Part shown: positions 63,776-64,000 of the stretch, piece after piece
Numbering within the stretch: the first letter of the stretch is position 1
Layout of the letters: each line of letters begins with the position of its first letter
Assembly (NCBI GenBank): GCA_019925095.2
Contig: CM034413.1
Span: 1,856,001-1,920,000 of the forward strand
Direction of reading: 5' to 3'
DNA: 64,000 nucleotides
Origin: Dendrolimus kikuchii
Taxonomy: Eukaryota; Arthropoda; Insecta; Lepidoptera; Lasiocampidae
Made by a program: the position numbers and the translations under genes
Notes under the pieces: generated by a model
The model's database searches: none
The model's input: the letters and a program-made list of their open reading frames with translations, nothing else
What the model was told of the DNA's origin: nothing

Positions 63776-64000
63776 TATAATAAAACACGCGGCACATTAC
63801 CCTTGCGACCACGGTTCTCTGCGGAGACGAGAAATTCTCATGCACTCATGTAATCCACGAAACGGGGTGGCGGGCGGCGCACCCGCGTCGACCGCGGGCG
63901 CAGAGGGGAAAGCTGCATTCTTTTGCTGGCAGGTGGAATGGAAGTCGCGGATTCAATATTACGCTATACAATGTCTTTTTTATTCTTATAGTGAAACTTC
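63776..64000. other. No gene recognised
   Basis: GC-rich patch around 63860-63905 and unassigned sequence to the window end. Confidence 0.45.

Overview
The window looks like nuclear DNA of a moth or butterfly (Lepidoptera). It is AT-rich and packed with degenerate transposable elements of kinds common in lepidopteran genomes: RTE-, CR1- and R1-like LINE tails, a Penelope-like element, Helitron-like repeats ending in CTAG, mariners, tRNA-derived SINEs and many small TIR elements. The order is an inference from repeat content; species cannot be told. I found no convincing host gene, no tRNA or rRNA gene, and nothing bacterial or CRISPR-like. Nearly every protein-like stretch is a broken piece of a transposon gene.

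Layout. 1-2.4 kb: a complete but dead mariner (TA-flanked) and Helitron-like ends. 2.4-7.5 kb: LINE 3' ends (RTE-A, RTE-B, CR1-A), one nested in another. 8-9.7 kb: two further LINE C-termini. 10.8-12 kb: a 300-bp palindrome and a 63-bp minisatellite. 12.3-14.2 kb: a non-autonomous hAT element inside a 0.5-kb inverted duplication. 14.8-16.4 kb: a second CR1-A copy in inverse orientation with three nested insertions. 17-20.3 kb: SINE-A copies, small tandem blocks and a Harbinger-like palindrome. 20.5-34 kb: LINE-V, Penelope, RTE-A, MITE-T and a 189-bp-arm palindrome. 34-46 kb: SINE-B, GC-rich TIR elements, a LINE RT fragment, and an R1-like tail split by Penelope. 45.5-48.7 kb: a MITE, a cluster of AACCGGTT sites and a 99-bp tandem array. 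49-58 kb: MITE-T, SINEs, and a Helitron split by a second mariner. 58-64 kb: more SINEs, LINE tails and a possible pogo-like element.

The families depend on one another. RTE-A occurs 18 times, always with the same 3' end and usually with 9-13 bp target duplications, so its machinery has been the busiest here. SINE-A (19 copies) ends in sequence matching the last codons and 3' UTR of LINE-H (9.3-9.7 kb), so it probably borrows that LINE's reverse transcriptase. SINE-B carries clear RNA polymerase III A and B boxes. Small DNA elements (MITE-T, hAT, palindromes) would have relied on transposases not encoded here. Nesting gives relative ages: CR1-A, EL-S, MITE-T, the R1-like tail and the Helitron are older than the RTE-A, SINE-A, Penelope and mariner-2 insertions inside them.

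Family names such as RTE-A, SINE-A, MITE-T and EL-S are local labels for this window, not database names. Repeat boundaries were read by eye and may be off by several bases.
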